NCBI RefSeq assembly: GCF_013201685.1
Contig: NZ_CP053844.1
Location: forward strand, 1,302,001 to 1,366,000
Direction of reading: 5' to 3'
Source of the DNA: Campylobacter geochelonis
GTDB taxonomy: Bacteria > Campylobacterota > Campylobacteria > Campylobacterales > Campylobacteraceae
Length of the DNA: 64,000 bases
Notes under the pieces: model-generated
What the model was told of the DNA's origin: nothing
Seen by the model: the letters and a program-made list of their open reading frames with translations, nothing else
The model's database searches: none
In this document: piece after piece, positions 45,156 to 55,722 of the stretch
How the letters are laid out: each line of letters starts with the position of its first letter
Numbering within the stretch: the stretch's first letter is position 1
Translations under genes and position numbers: made by a program

Positions 45156-46727
45156 CTACTCGCCACACCAATTTCTTAATAGTAAATTTGCTTTAGTAGC
45201 ATTATATCCAGTTTTTATGATATGCTCTTTATAATCAAGCTCTTTTTTAAGCGCTATTATAATAGCATTTAACACATCTATCTTTGAGTTTTCTCCGCTT
45301 TGGTTAAGGCGTTGTTGCATAGAGTGAGTATCGTTTGATAATGTTTGTAGCTCTTTTAAAATATTTTCAATCCTATCTTTATTTCCTAAGTATAACGAGA
45401 GATCTGCTATATCTTTTTCATACTCAAGTTTTGCTTCTTCTTTTTTAAGCAATATTCTATTTTTATTTATCTCTTTTTCTTTCACTTTTGTATCTCTTTT
45501 ACCACCATCAAATAAACTCATATAAAAGCTAAGTCCTACTCTATAACCATGTTTTTCCAAATCCTTTTGAGAAGCCCTATAGCTATCCATATCGCTTCCA
45601 TATAAATCATATCGTGCATAAAATGATATAGTTGGATAGTATGATTTTTCTTCTGCTTTTAGAGCAAGTTCGTTTTGCATAAGTTCGTAGTCAAACTGCT
45701 TTGCTATAATAGTATCTTCAAATTTATTAAATCCTAAATTTGTATCATTTAAACCAAAATCATCAAGCAAAGATATATCTTTTACTTTTGCTCCCGAAAT
45801 TGCATTTAATTTGCTTAAAGAGTTATTTGCATTTAGCCACAACTCCTCTAATTCATAGCTTGTATCGGCTAGCGATATAGCGCTATTAGCAAGGGCAAGT
45901 TTATCTATCTCACCAGCTTTTAGAAGCCTTTTTTGGTAGTTATATAGCATTTTATATAAGTTTTTTAACTTTTCATAGATATCGACTCTGTTTTTATACA
46001 TAAGTACTTCATAATAGCTTTCTAATAAATTTAATGAAGTATTTAACTCATAAACGCACTTTTTATATCTTGTATTTGTGATATTTTCGCGAGCAGCTTC
46101 GGCGGCATAATAATCAGCTCCAAATTTAAACAAATCATATCTTAAAACAAGCGATAACGAGTTGCTATATGTAGTTTGAGATGATAAACTATCATTTCCT
46201 ATATAAACCGAGTTTACTCCACTATCAAAGCGTTTAGAATACTCAGTATTTGCGCTAATTCCAAGTTCTGGATAGTAATTTGCTCTTGCATAATCAAACT
46301 CATTTAAAGCACTTAACACATCTATTTTAGCTAAATTTATACCAGGCGAGTTCAAAAGAGTAAATTCAAGCAAACTATCAAAGCTAAATTTATCACCCAT
46401 ATAACTAGGATATCTTTTTTTAATACTTGATTTATAATCAACATCCAAATCTTTTGCACCATCAAAAGCGTCATTTAGATAGTCGAATTTAGTACTTTTT
46501 TGCTTATTTGTGTTTGATACGGTTGATAAATCATAGTTTTTATCAGCAGCAAATCCGCTAGTTAAAAAAATAGTGGTTAAAAATATAAAAATAGTTTTAA
46601 TACTTTTAAACAATATTTTTTTAATTGTGCCAGCTAATTTTATAAATAAAATTTTAAATTTAAAGTAAGTTTTAAAGCCCTTTTTATCAACATTTATAAA
46701 ATAATTTTGAATAATACTTTTTATCAT
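45156..46727 (-). CDS. TolC-family outer-membrane efflux protein of the T1SS
   Basis: This 523-aa protein has a hydrophobic signal segment (TIFIFLTTIFLTSGFAADK, near 45-63). The TolC pattern follows: ALLNSPGINLAKIDVLSALNEFDYARANYYPELGISA near 110-150, long helical coiled coils, and a second repeat ending in YYPTISFYARYDL and DGGKRDTKVKEKEIN. The cleavable signal begins late, so a start downstream of the one given (46727), such as a TTG near 46612, may be the true one. Such channels complete the T1SS. It lies about 41 kb from the exporter genes, closing the RTX island. Residues about 302-316 (SLSKLNAISGAKVKD) are encoded by the segment copied at 44329. Confidence 0.92.
   Translation of the reverse strand: MIKSIIQNYFINVDKKGFKTYFKFKILFIKLAGTIKKILFKSIKTIFIFLTTIFLTSGFAADKNYDLSTVSNTNKQKSTKFDYLNDAFDGAKDLDVDYKSSIKKRYPSYMGDKFSFDSLLEFTLLNSPGINLAKIDVLSALNEFDYARANYYPELGISANTEYSKRFDSGVNSVYIGNDSLSSQTTYSNSLSLVLRYDLFKFGADYYAAEAARENITNTRYKKCVYELNTSLNLLESYYEVLMYKNRVDIYEKLKNLYKMLYNYQKRLLKAGEIDKLALANSAISLADTSYELEELWLNANNSLSKLNAISGAKVKDISLLDDFGLNDTNLGFNKFEDTIIAKQFDYELMQNELALKAEEKSYYPTISFYARYDLYGSDMDSYRASQKDLEKHGYRVGLSFYMSLFDGGKRDTKVKEKEINKNRILLKKEEAKLEYEKDIADLSLYLGNKDRIENILKELQTLSNDTHSMQQRLNQSGENSKIDVLNAIIIALKKELDYKEHIIKTGYNATKANLLLRNWCGE
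45781..45824. repeat. Source copy of the 44-base repeat inside the TolC-like gene
   Basis: Here the sequence is in frame and part of the conserved helical region, so this is the donor and 44329-44372 the copy. Confidence 0.88.
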
Positions 46728-47226
46728 ATATTTACCTTATCGTATGGCTATAAATCATGGTGGTAAATAAATTTTTTAATCTAAAATTTATTAAATAAAT
46801 TAATTTAATTTTTAATAAAATAAAGCAAAATGTAAATTTTATAAATTTAATAAACGATTTTATAGATATAAATTTAAAGATATTATAACAGCAACTCATA
46901 CAGCCAACCTAAAATAAATACGCTATTTTATATAATGGTTTGTTAAATATAGATAAATTTAAAGTAAATCTATCTATATTTAGGTTTTGATGATAGATAT
47001 TTATTTAAAGATATTAGAAAATAGATACTTTTAAAACATATTTTTAAGATTTCATATGACACTTCGTAAAATTTTATGGATATTTTATTTTAAAAAATTT
47101 ATTTAAATTTGTTTGCTTAGCTAAGTTTTAAATCTATATTCTTTTTATGGTTTAGCAAAACCAAAATACCAAATTTATATAGTATTTTTCTAAATTTATA
47201 ACGTGCGAATAAATTTAACTATACAA
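46728..47226. other. AT-rich intergenic region
   Basis: No gene is seen. It separates the T1SS island from the secA operon and probably holds the TolC-like gene's minus-strand promoter. Confidence 0.5.
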
Positions 47227-47267
47227 AAAATATAGTGAAATTAGATACCAAATTTTCACTATATTTT
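47227..47267 (-). terminator. Terminator of the secA-LolC/E operon
   Basis: A 14-base perfect stem (AAAATATAGTGAAA with TTTCACTATATTTT) is followed on the minus strand by a run of six T. It lies 40 bases after the permease stop. Confidence 0.8.
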
Positions 47268-47306
47268 GCTACATCTGGGTAAATTTATATAAAAAGTTAC
47301 TTAAAT

Positions 47307-48497
47307 TTACTCATTTCTTAGAGTTTGTAAAACATCGATTTGCGTTGCCTTTTTGGCTGGATAATAAGATGAAAGAAGTACGATAAAAAGAGCTCCTACA
47401 ACTATCATAACCAAATCAGTTAGCGAAAGCTCCATCGGCAGTTTCGAGCTTCCATAAACATCAGCTGGTAAATTTACTATATCAAAACTTCCAAGTAGCC
47501 ACACCCCAAAAAGCCCCAAAACAAGCCCAAAAACTATACCACCCCCGCCTATAACCATGCCAAGTGTGAAAAAAATCTTTTTTATCTCTTTTTTGGAAGT
47601 TCCTAAAGATAGCAAAAGCGCGATTTCTTGACGGCGATTCATCACAGTCATTAAAAGCGAACTTATGATATTTAAACTTGCAACTAAAATTATGAGCATA
47701 AGTACGATAAAAAGGGCTCTTTTTTCAAGTTTTAACGCGCTAAAAAAGTTACCATTTTGCTCCCACCACCCAATAGCTCTCATTCCTTGTGGCAAAACCT
47801 CGCTAATGCGTTTTATATCGCTAAATGGCTCTTTTGAGTATATATGAATCCCATCAAATTTACCATCGCTGTATCCTAAAACTCTTGCCAAGTCATTTAT
47901 ATCAGCATAGATATAAGCCTTGTCATATGCGATTAAGCCTGAAGTGAAATCCGCTCTTAGCTCAAAGCGCTTCATTTTAGGTATCAAAGCAAATCCACCC
48001 GGATCATTTTTAGTAAATATCAGAGTAACTTTTTCTCCATCGCTAAGCAAAAACTCATCTTTTAAGCCTTTGCCAAGCATCACTCCATAACCACTTAAAT
48101 TTGCATCTTTTATACCATCTTTAACTACACTATTTATCTCTTTTTCATCAGCGATATTTACACCAAATATCATACCACCCTCAAGCCTGTTAGCACTTTT
48201 TACTATTACTTGAGAACTTATATAAGGACTAAATTTTATATCTGGAAATTGCGCTTTTAAGGTGGCTAGCTCATCTTTTGTAATTGAACCTTTAAAATGG
48301 CTCATTATCGTTATGGGATAGTTCATCGTAAAGAGTTTACGCTCAAACTCTTTATCAAAACCATTCATAATAGCCATAGCTATGATTAAAACCATCAGCC
48401 CAATACTCACACCCAAAAACGCCAAAATAGCGCAAAGTGTTATAAAAGGCTGTGATTTATCAAAACGCAGGTATTTACTAACTAGATATTTTATCAA
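47307..48497 (-). CDS. LolC/LolE-family lipoprotein-release ABC permease
   Basis: This 396-aa protein has the LolC/E layout. One membrane helix near 19-47 (ILAFLGVSIGLMVLIIAMAI) precedes a large periplasmic domain (about 50-255). Three C-terminal helices follow, with MTVMNRRQEIALLLSLGTSK after the second. LolCDE moves lipoproteins from the inner membrane to LolA; a LolA gene lies at 56271. It follows secA by 15 bases. Whether to call it LolC or LolE is unclear, as epsilonproteobacteria may use a single permease type; the LolD ATPase is not in this window. Confidence 0.9.
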   Translation of the reverse strand: MIKYLVSKYLRFDKSQPFITLCAILAFLGVSIGLMVLIIAMAIMNGFDKEFERKLFTMNYPITIMSHFKGSITKDELATLKAQFPDIKFSPYISSQVIVKSANRLEGGMIFGVNIADEKEINSVVKDGIKDANLSGYGVMLGKGLKDEFLLSDGEKVTLIFTKNDPGGFALIPKMKRFELRADFTSGLIAYDKAYIYADINDLARVLGYSDGKFDGIHIYSKEPFSDIKRISEVLPQGMRAIGWWEQNGNFFSALKLEKRALFIVLMLIILVASLNIISSLLMTVMNRRQEIALLLSLGTSKKEIKKIFFTLGMVIGGGGIVFGLVLGLFGVWLLGSFDIVNLPADVYGSSKLPMELSLTDLVMIVVGALFIVLLSSYYPAKKATQIDVLQTLRNE

Positions 48498-48512
48498 ATT
48501 TAGCTCCTTAGC

Positions 48513-51128
48513 CTAAACGGCTAAAGCCCCTTTTTTAGGTCCACTTTTACCACAACACTCTTTGTACTTTTTACCACTTCCGCAAGGGCAAGGCTCGTTG
48601 CGCTTTGGTTTTTTACTAAATTGCTGCTCACTGCTTTGCTCTTCTTTATTAGTTTTTATGCTTTTTTCTAACTCAGCCGCCATCTGCTCTTGCATAAGTT
48701 TTTGAGCTCTCTCTTCAGCTTCTACCTCTTCTTTAGTTTTAAAACGTATACTTTGAAGAGTTCTGATACTATCGCTTTTTAGCCTTGCAACAAGCTCTAT
48801 GAAAAGGTTATAACTCTCTTTTTTATACTCAGTTAGAGGATCTTTTTGATTATACCCTCTTAAGCCAATTCCAGTTTTTAAGATATCCATCTGATAAAGG
48901 TGTTCTCTCCAGTCACGATCAACTATTTGAAGATATAGTTGTTTTTCTATATTTTTCTTCTGCTCTTCATCGACTACTGACATTTTTGTATCATAAGATG
49001 TTTTAAGCTGCGCTACCATCATATCTTTTAAACTAGCGTAATCATCAGCCTTGTCTAAATCCAGCGGATCAAAAACCTCGCCAGTCTCGCTAAATGCTAG
49101 CTCGCCAAGCGCTTTTAAGTTAAAGTCGCTTTTTAACATACCATTATAAATTTCAGCACTTTCTAAAAGATAATTAACATAATCCTCTCTATTTGCATCA
49201 ACTTTATCACTTAAGTCAAACTCTGGATCAAGTAGTTCGTTTCTGTATCTATATACAGTTTTTCTTTGCTCATTTGCTATATCATCATACTCAAGGACAT
49301 ATTTTCTTGACTCAAAGTGCAAGCTTTCTACCTTTTTTTGCGCATTTTCAACAGCTTTTGTAACCATCCTAGACTCGATACTCTCGCCCTCTTTTATACC
49401 AAGTCGCTCCATGATGTTTTTTATCTTATCGCTTCCAAAAATTCTAAGCAAGTTATCTTCTAAACTTAGATAAAACCTGCTCTCTCCAGGATCGCCTTGT
49501 CTTCCTGAACGACCTCTTAGCTGATTATCGATTCGCCTACTTTCATGTCTTTCAGTTCCTAAGATATAAAGTCCGCCAAGCTCTCTAATCTCATCACTGA
49601 TTTTAATATCAACTCCACGTCCAGCCATATTTGTAGCTATCGTTACAGCGCCTTTTGCACCAGCGTCTGCGATGATTTGCGCTTCTTTTTCATGGTTTTT
49701 AGCATTTAAAACTGAGTGTGCGATTTTTTCTTTTTTAAGAAGCTCATGAAGCTTTTCACTCTTTTCAATCGAAGCAGTTCCTACTAAAACCGGCTGTCCT
49801 TTGGCATTAAGTCTTTTAATCTCTTCGATAACAGCGCCAAATTTCTCAGCTTCAGTTTTATAAATCAAGTCGTTTTGATCAACTCTTTTAACCGGCACAT
49901 TTGTAGGTATAGATATAACATCAAGGCTATAAATTTGACTAAATTCAGCCGCTTCAGTCTGTGCAGTTCCTGTCATACCAGCTAGTTTTTTATAAAGTCT
50001 AAAGTAGTTTTGAAATGTTATATCAGCCAAAGTTTGGCTCTCTTCTTGAATTTTCACACCCTCTTTTGCTTCTAGTGCTTGATGAAGTCCCTCGCTAAAA
50101 CGCCTTCCCTCGCTCAGCCTTCCTGTAAATTCATCAACTATGATAACTTGGTTATCTTTTACCACGTAATGCACATCTTTTTCAAAAAGGTGATTTGCTT
50201 TTAAAGCTTGATCAAGATAGTGGCTTAAAACCGCATTTTCAAGGCTATATAAGTTATCAACGCCAAAAAGCTCTTCTGCTTTAGTGATGCCTTGTTCAGT
50301 TGGTAAAATGGTTCTGTTTTTCTCATCTACAGTAAAATCTCCAGTTGGTTTTTCTTGTGGAGTTGCTGCTGGCTCGCCTCTGACTAGCTTTTTAGCTACT
50401 TCATTTGCCTTAACATATCCATCAAGAGTTCTATTTGTAGGTCCAGAGATGATAAGTGGAGTTCTTGCTTCATCGATTAAAATCGAATCCACCTCATCAA
50501 CGATAACAAAGTTATGCTCTCTTTGAACCTTGTCTTCGAGTCTAAATTTCATATTATCTCGTAGATAGTCAAAGCCAAATTCGTTATTTGTCCCATAAGT
50601 TATATCAGCATCATACGCTTCTTTTCTAACACTATCGTTATACTCTCCACCTACGATTACGCCGACACTAAAGCCTAAAAAGTTATATAAAGCTCCCATA
50701 TCTTTAGCATCTCTTTTTGCAAGGTAGTCATTTACCGTAACGACATGAACGCCACGCCCCGTCATAGCATTTAGCACAACTGGCAAAGTCGCAACTAGTG
50801 TTTTTCCCTCGCCTGTTTTCATCTCAGCTATTCTTCCATCATGAAGCACCATACCGCCTATTAACTGAACGTCAAAATGGCGCATATTTAAAACCCTTTT
50901 ACTAGCTTCTCTAACTATAGCAAACACATCAAAAAGCACATCATCTAGGGTTTTTTTACCCTCTTGAATAAGCGATTTTAAAGTAGCAAAAGCGTTTTTT
51001 AACTCATCATCGCTCAAAGCTTCATATTTAGGTTCTAAAGCGTTGATTTGAATGACTTTTTTTGCATACTGTTTTACGATACGATCATTTTGCGTTCCAA
51101 ATATCATCTTAGTAATGTTTTTTATCAT
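48513..51128 (-). CDS. secA: Preprotein translocase ATPase SecA
   Basis: This 871-aa protein matches SecA end to end. It has an [14 protein letters not shown] Walker A near 105, [20 protein letters not shown] near 210, [12 protein letters not shown] and the helicase motif [20 protein letters not shown]. Helical wing and scaffold domains follow, and the C-terminal zinc-binding tail has [14 protein letters not shown]. SecA drives export through SecYEG in the inner membrane. It starts with ATG and is followed by the LolC/E permease gene in the same operon. Confidence 0.98.
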   Translation of the reverse strand: MIKNITKMIFGTQNDRIVKQYAKKVIQINALEPKYEALSDDELKNAFATLKSLIQEGKKTLDDVLFDVFAIVREASKRVLNMRHFDVQLIGGMVLHDGRIAEMKTGEGKTLVATLPVVLNAMTGRGVHVVTVNDYLAKRDAKDMGALYNFLGFSVGVIVGGEYNDSVRKEAYDADITYGTNNEFGFDYLRDNMKFRLEDKVQREHNFVIVDEVDSILIDEARTPLIISGPTNRTLDGYVKANEVAKKLVRGEPAATPQEKPTGDFTVDEKNRTILPTEQGITKAEELFGVDNLYSLENAVLSHYLDQALKANHLFEKDVHYVVKDNQVIIVDEFTGRLSEGRRFSEGLHQALEAKEGVKIQEESQTLADITFQNYFRLYKKLAGMTGTAQTEAAEFSQIYSLDVISIPTNVPVKRVDQNDLIYKTEAEKFGAVIEEIKRLNAKGQPVLVGTASIEKSEKLHELLKKEKIAHSVLNAKNHEKEAQIIADAGAKGAVTIATNMAGRGVDIKISDEIRELGGLYILGTERHESRRIDNQLRGRSGRQGDPGESRFYLSLEDNLLRIFGSDKIKNIMERLGIKEGESIESRMVTKAVENAQKKVESLHFESRKYVLEYDDIANEQRKTVYRYRNELLDPEFDLSDKVDANREDYVNYLLESAEIYNGMLKSDFNLKALGELAFSETGEVFDPLDLDKADDYASLKDMMVAQLKTSYDTKMSVVDEEQKKNIEKQLYLQIVDRDWREHLYQMDILKTGIGLRGYNQKDPLTEYKKESYNLFIELVARLKSDSIRTLQSIRFKTKEEVEAEERAQKLMQEQMAAELEKSIKTNKEEQSSEQQFSKKPKRNEPCPCGSGKKYKECCGKSGPKKGALAV

Positions 51129-51582
51129 TTTTTACCTTAAATTTTAAATTTAACCTAGTATTCTATCATATATTTAATTAAATTTTAGCCACTGCTTTAA
51201 AAAGTTCGCTTTTTACTATATAAATTTAGACTATATATAAATTTATAGTAAGATTTATATAAGCTATATTAAATATATTTTAAGTTTGTTTTAAACTTTA
51301 TGATAGAAAATTTACTGAATTATATAAAATTTTAAAATATTAAATTTAAAAATTTCTAAAACTTTGCTCAATTTACATCATAGCCTTTATAATAACGACA
51401 ATCATTTACTAAATTTAAATTCAATAACGTGAAGCTGATAAAATCGAGCTTTTAGGTATATAATACAAATTTACTCCTTTCTTAAAACAACGCATAAGAA
51501 ATGACATTATAATAATTTTTTTATCAAAAAATAAGTCGCACTCTGTATAATTTAGCCCTAATTTCAAAATTAAGGATTGAAA
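51129..51582. other. Divergent intergenic region between secA and gabT
   Basis: AT-rich, no gene. Promoters for secA (minus) and gabT (plus) should both lie here; GTATAAT at 51545-51551 is a good -10 candidate for gabT. Confidence 0.5.
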
Positions 51583-52839
51583 ATGCAAACTCTTGATGCA
51601 AAAAAGGCTAAATTCTTGCCACGTGGCGCAAGTATAATGTGTGATTGGTATGTCAAATCAGCAAAAAACGCTACCATAACTACTACGGATGGCAAAGAAT
51701 TTATAGACTTCGCTGGCGGTATAGGCGTTTTAAACATCGGTCATAGACACGATAAAGTCGTAAAAGCGGTAAAAGAGCAGCTTGATTGCTTTACTCACAC
51801 ATCTTTTCAGATAAGTCCATATGAAAGTTATATCAGCCTAGCGGAGCAAATTTGCAACGTAGTCCCTATAAAAGGCGATAAAAAAGCGATATTTTTATCA
51901 ACTGGCGCAGAAGCTGTCGAAAATGCCGTTAAAATCGCAAGAGCGCATACAAAAAGAAGTGGCGTTATCGCATTTACAGGAGCATTTCATGGAAGAACTA
52001 TGATGACTTTAGCACTAACTGGCAAAGTAAAACCTTATAAAAACAACTTTGGCGCTATGCAATATGGCGTTTTCCACGCTCTTTATCCGAGCAAAACTCA
52101 AAACATCTCAACACAAGATGCTATTAAAAGCTTAGAGAGAATTTTTAGAAGCGACATAGCGCCTCATGATGTCGCTGCGATTATCTTTGAACCAGTTCAA
52201 GGAGAGGGTGGATTTAACGTCGCGCCAAAAGATTTTGTTGCTAAACTTAGAGAAATTTGCGATAAATTTGGAATAGTTTTAATAGCAGACGAAGTTCAAT
52301 GTGGATTTGGAAGAACTGGAAAACTGTTTGCGATGGAGCATTTTAGCGAGCAAGCCGATATCATGACAATGGCAAAAAGCTTGGCTGGAGGTATGGTTTT
52401 ATCTGGAGTTTGTGGAAAAGCTGAGATTATGGATAGTGTTGAGCCAGGTGGTCTTGGTGGAACATACGCTGGAAATCCACTTAGCACAGTCGCTGCTTTG
52501 GCTGTTTTGGAAGTTTTTAAAGAAGAGAAACTTTTAGATAGATCAAACAAACTAGGAGATGAGTTAAAAGAGTTTTTAAAGAGCTTAAATTTAAAAGAAG
52601 CTAGTGATATAAGAGGTCTTGGCTCTATGGTTGCGATTGAATTTGGTGATGATGAAAATCCAAATGCCACTTTTGCTAAAAAAATACAAGAAAATGCCAT
52701 GAAAGATGGGCTTTTACTTTTAGTTTGTGGCGTGCATTCAAATGTCATTAGATTTTTATATCCACTAACAATCGAAGATGAAACCTTTAAAAAAGCGTTA
52801 CAAATCTTTAAAAACGCAGCTATCAAAGCACAGGAATAA
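51583..52839 (+). CDS. gabT: 4-aminobutyrate (GABA) aminotransferase
   Basis: This class III PLP aminotransferase (about 418 aa) transfers the amino group of GABA to 2-oxoglutarate, giving succinate semialdehyde and glutamate. Visible features are FIDFAGGIGVLNIGH, STGAEAVENAVKIAR, AFHGRTMMTLALTGK, PVQGEGGF, the PLP-binding IADEVQCGFGRTG and the Schiff-base Lys in MAKSLAGGM. ATG at 51583 is preferred over the TTG at 51577 because AAGGA lies seven bases before it. It is followed by a succinate-semialdehyde dehydrogenase and a permease, which makes GABA the likely substrate rather than ornithine. Confidence 0.92.
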   Translation: MQTLDAKKAKFLPRGASIMCDWYVKSAKNATITTTDGKEFIDFAGGIGVLNIGHRHDKVVKAVKEQLDCFTHTSFQISPYESYISLAEQICNVVPIKGDKKAIFLSTGAEAVENAVKIARAHTKRSGVIAFTGAFHGRTMMTLALTGKVKPYKNNFGAMQYGVFHALYPSKTQNISTQDAIKSLERIFRSDIAPHDVAAIIFEPVQGEGGFNVAPKDFVAKLREICDKFGIVLIADEVQCGFGRTGKLFAMEHFSEQADIMTMAKSLAGGMVLSGVCGKAEIMDSVEPGGLGGTYAGNPLSTVAALAVLEVFKEEKLLDRSNKLGDELKEFLKSLNLKEASDIRGLGSMVAIEFGDDENPNATFAKKIQENAMKDGLLLLVCGVHSNVIRFLYPLTIEDETFKKALQIFKNAAIKAQE

Positions 52840-52841
52840 CG

Positions 52842-54269
52842 ATGAAAGAGCTTTTAAAACACAAAGATATCAGCTTTGAAAAAGTAGAAAATGCCATAGC
52901 AGTAACAAACCCTTATAACTTAGAAGTTCTAGCCTATGTTAAAAAAACAAGCGTTAGCGAGCTTGAAGAGATTATAAAAAGCTCGCAAATAGCGCAAAAA
53001 AATTGGCGAGAAAAGACAGCTTTGCAACGAGCTGATATTTTATATAAATGGTATGAGCTTATGAAAAAGCACAAAGAGAGCTTAGCTAAAATCATGACTT
53101 TAGAGCAAGGAAAAAGCATAAATGAAGCAAGAGGCGAGGTTGATTATAGTGCAAGTTTTATAAGATGGTTTGCCGAAGAAGCGCGCCGCGTTGATGGGGA
53201 TATACTAACAAGTGTTAGAAATGATCAAAAACTTTTAGTAACAAAAGAGCCTATTGGTGTAACTGCTGCTATAACGCCTTGGAATTTTCCAAGTGCGATG
53301 ATTTCAAGAAAAGCTGCTCCCGCTCTAGCAGCTGGTTGCTCGATGATACTAAAACCAGCAAGTCAAACTCCACTAAGTGCGTATGCTTTAGCAAATTTAG
53401 CTTATGAAGCCGGAGTTGATGAGAATCTTTTTGTAGTTATTAACGGTAGCGCTAGTCAGATTAGCAAATGCTTTTGCGATAGCAAGATAGTTAAAAAGAT
53501 TAGCTTTACAGGCTCAACCGAAGTTGGAATGCTTTTATATGAGCAAAGTGCAAAAACTATGAAAAAACTAAGCTTAGAGCTTGGCGGAAATGCACCATTT
53601 ATCGTATTTGATGATGCAAATTTAGATAAAGCGGTTGATGGCATACTAGCGAGTAAATTTAGAAACAGCGGTCAAACTTGCGTTTGCGCAAACAGAATTT
53701 ATGTGCAAGAGGGAATTTATGATAAATTTTCTCAAATGATAGCCAAAGCAGTAGCAAAACTAGAAGTTGGCGATGGCTTGAAAGAGAGCACAAAACAAGG
53801 TCCACTAATCGATGAAAAAGCGGTCTTAAAAGTAGAAGAGCATATAAAAGATGCGCTAAATAAAGGTGCTAAATGCCTGCTTGGTGGCAAAACTCACAAG
53901 CTAGGCGGAACGTTTTTTGAGCCAACAGTCTTGCAAGATGTAACGCAAGATATGCTAGTAGCACAAGAAGAGACATTTGGACCACTTTGCCCTATTTTTA
54001 AATTCCAAACCGATGAAGAGGTAGTCGAGTTTGCAAACAACACCGACTTTGGACTAGCAAGCTATATCTTTACTACAAGCGTATCTAGGCAGTTTAAAAT
54101 CTCACAAGCATTGGAATACGGCATGGTTGGAGTAAATACAGGAGCGATATCAAACGAAGTAGCGCCATTTGGTGGGGTTAAATTTAGTGGGCTTGGCAGA
54201 GAAGGCAGCAAATACGGCATAGATGAGTACACTCAACTAAAATACACTTGCTTAGATATAGGAGAGTAG
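52842..54269 (+). CDS. gabD: Succinate-semialdehyde dehydrogenase
   Basis: This 475-aa aldehyde dehydrogenase shows the cofactor region ITPWNFPSAMI, ILKPASQTPLSA and FTGSTEVGM. The catalytic Glu is in LELGGNAPF and the catalytic Cys in NSGQTCVCANR. The family oxidises succinate semialdehyde to succinate, which then enters the TCA cycle. It begins two bases after gabT and abuts the permease gene. The operon makes the GabD assignment strong, although other aldehydes cannot be excluded from sequence alone. Confidence 0.92.
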   Translation: MKELLKHKDISFEKVENAIAVTNPYNLEVLAYVKKTSVSELEEIIKSSQIAQKNWREKTALQRADILYKWYELMKKHKESLAKIMTLEQGKSINEARGEVDYSASFIRWFAEEARRVDGDILTSVRNDQKLLVTKEPIGVTAAITPWNFPSAMISRKAAPALAAGCSMILKPASQTPLSAYALANLAYEAGVDENLFVVINGSASQISKCFCDSKIVKKISFTGSTEVGMLLYEQSAKTMKKLSLELGGNAPFIVFDDANLDKAVDGILASKFRNSGQTCVCANRIYVQEGIYDKFSQMIAKAVAKLEVGDGLKESTKQGPLIDEKAVLKVEEHIKDALNKGAKCLLGGKTHKLGGTFFEPTVLQDVTQDMLVAQEETFGPLCPIFKFQTDEEVVEFANNTDFGLASYIFTTSVSRQFKISQALEYGMVGVNTGAISNEVAPFGGVKFSGLGREGSKYGIDEYTQLKYTCLDIGE

Positions 54270-55475
54270 ATGTCTGATGTTTTAAAAGTCAAAAGACTAC
54301 AATTTAGCGAAGGCGTGTCTATGATAGTAGGCACAAACATCGGCGCTGGGATTTTATCTCTTTCTTTTGCGGCTAGAAAAGCTGGGTATTTACCGCTTCT
54401 TTTTTGGCTTGTTTTGGTTGGAATTTTAACAACGATAACCATGCTTTATGTTGCAGAAGCAACTTTAAGAACCAAAGAACACGAGCAGCTTAGTGGGCTT
54501 TCTAAACGTTATGTTGGTGGCGTTGGCTCTTGGATAATGTTTGCTTCAGTTGCTGTAAATTCAATCGGCGCTTTGATTGCTTATATGAGTGGAAGTGGAG
54601 ATTTGATGCACTCGCTTTTTGGCATAGATAAAAAGCTTGGAAGCATTTTGTTTTTTATACCAGCAGCTGGTGTTTTATGGTTTGGACTAAAGGCGATTGG
54701 TAGAGGTGAGAAGTTCGTAACGGCGGCTATGATAATACTTTTGTTAGTATTGATTGTCGCTACATTTTTAACTCCACAAACCGACTTTTCGCATATTTTT
54801 GAAGGCGATTGGGTTTATATGGTGCCAGTTTTTAACGTTGTTGTCTTTATCTACTGCGCTCAGTACATCGTACCTGAGATGGCAAGAGGTTTTGCGCATA
54901 ATCCAAAACAACTCCCTAAAGCAGTAATCGCTGGTATGGGAACAACCTTTGTTTTGCTTGCTCTTGTGCCACTTTCTGTTATATCGCTAAGTGGGCTTGA
55001 TAATATAACTCAAGTTGCAACTATTGGCTGGGGCGAGGCGCTTGGTAGCTGGGCGTTTTTTGTTGCGAACGGTTTTGCACTTTTTGCTATGCTTACATCT
55101 TATTGGGGACTTGGCGGAAGCTTTTTTACAAACATAGCAGATAAATTTAGTTTGCAAGTAGATAATGATATGCTTGTTAGAGCCGGAGTTCTTGTAGTTG
55201 TCGTTGTTCCACCGTTTTTCCTTGCTTATAGTGGGTTTGTTAGCTTTGTTGATGCTCTGTATTTTGTCGGGGTATTTAGTGGCGTTGTGCTTAGTATTAT
55301 GCCTATTATGATTTTAAAAGGTTCAAGAAAAAAAGGCACAAACAAAGATGACATCTGGCACTGCCCAAACTGGATGACTAGTCCATTTATCTATGTAAGC
55401 ATTATCGTGCTTTACTGCTTAAGCGCGGTTTATGCTATCGCTTCAAAGCTTGGATACTTGCCTGCTGGCTGGTAA
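54270..55475 (+). CDS. Amino-acid permease (HAAAP-like), probable GABA importer
   Basis: This 401-aa protein has about 11 membrane helices. It begins with VGTNIGAGILSLSFAARKAG, the substrate-site signature of the amino-acid/auxin permease superfamily (tyrosine/tryptophan/serine branch). Later come YCAQYIVPEMARGF and SYWGLGGSFFTNIADKF. The start codon directly follows gabD's stop. Substrate is not readable from the sequence; GABA is inferred from the operon. A strong terminator follows. Confidence 0.85.
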   Translation: MSDVLKVKRLQFSEGVSMIVGTNIGAGILSLSFAARKAGYLPLLFWLVLVGILTTITMLYVAEATLRTKEHEQLSGLSKRYVGGVGSWIMFASVAVNSIGALIAYMSGSGDLMHSLFGIDKKLGSILFFIPAAGVLWFGLKAIGRGEKFVTAAMIILLLVLIVATFLTPQTDFSHIFEGDWVYMVPVFNVVVFIYCAQYIVPEMARGFAHNPKQLPKAVIAGMGTTFVLLALVPLSVISLSGLDNITQVATIGWGEALGSWAFFVANGFALFAMLTSYWGLGGSFFTNIADKFSLQVDNDMLVRAGVLVVVVVPPFFLAYSGFVSFVDALYFVGVFSGVVLSIMPIMILKGSRKKGTNKDDIWHCPNWMTSPFIYVSIIVLYCLSAVYAIASKLGYLPAGW

Positions 55476-55495
55476 AATCAAATAAAAAGTTAGAT

Positions 55496-55528
55496 AAATT
55501 TGGAGATTTTATCTTAATCTCCAAATTT
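55496..55528 (+). terminator. Terminator of the gab operon
   Basis: A 13-base perfect stem, AAATTTGGAGATT with AATCTCCAAATTT, has a 7-base loop and lies 20 bases after the permease stop. The T-run after it is weak. Confidence 0.75.
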
Positions 55529-55722
55529 AGCCTTGTTTATCTTATAAATTTTTTAAAACATCTTCTCTTTAAATTTAAACCTTAAAAATATATAAAAATT
55601 TAAATTTGGTCTAAATTTGCTAACTTCTTATTTATTTAACCATTATCAAAAAATAATAAAATTTATCTATTTAACAAAAGCGGTTAAAATTATCCGATTT
55701 TACAAAATTTCAAAGGAAAAAT

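Noticed and set aside
1-46727. Prophage or integrative element carrying the RTX island
   Set aside because: No integrase, transposase, tRNA gene, att-like repeat or phage structural gene is visible at either edge; the internal repeats are explained by the cassettes.
51385-51415. Fur-box-like sequence (AACGACAATCATTTAC) before gabT
   Set aside because: Only one half-site fits and neither neighbour has an iron-related role.
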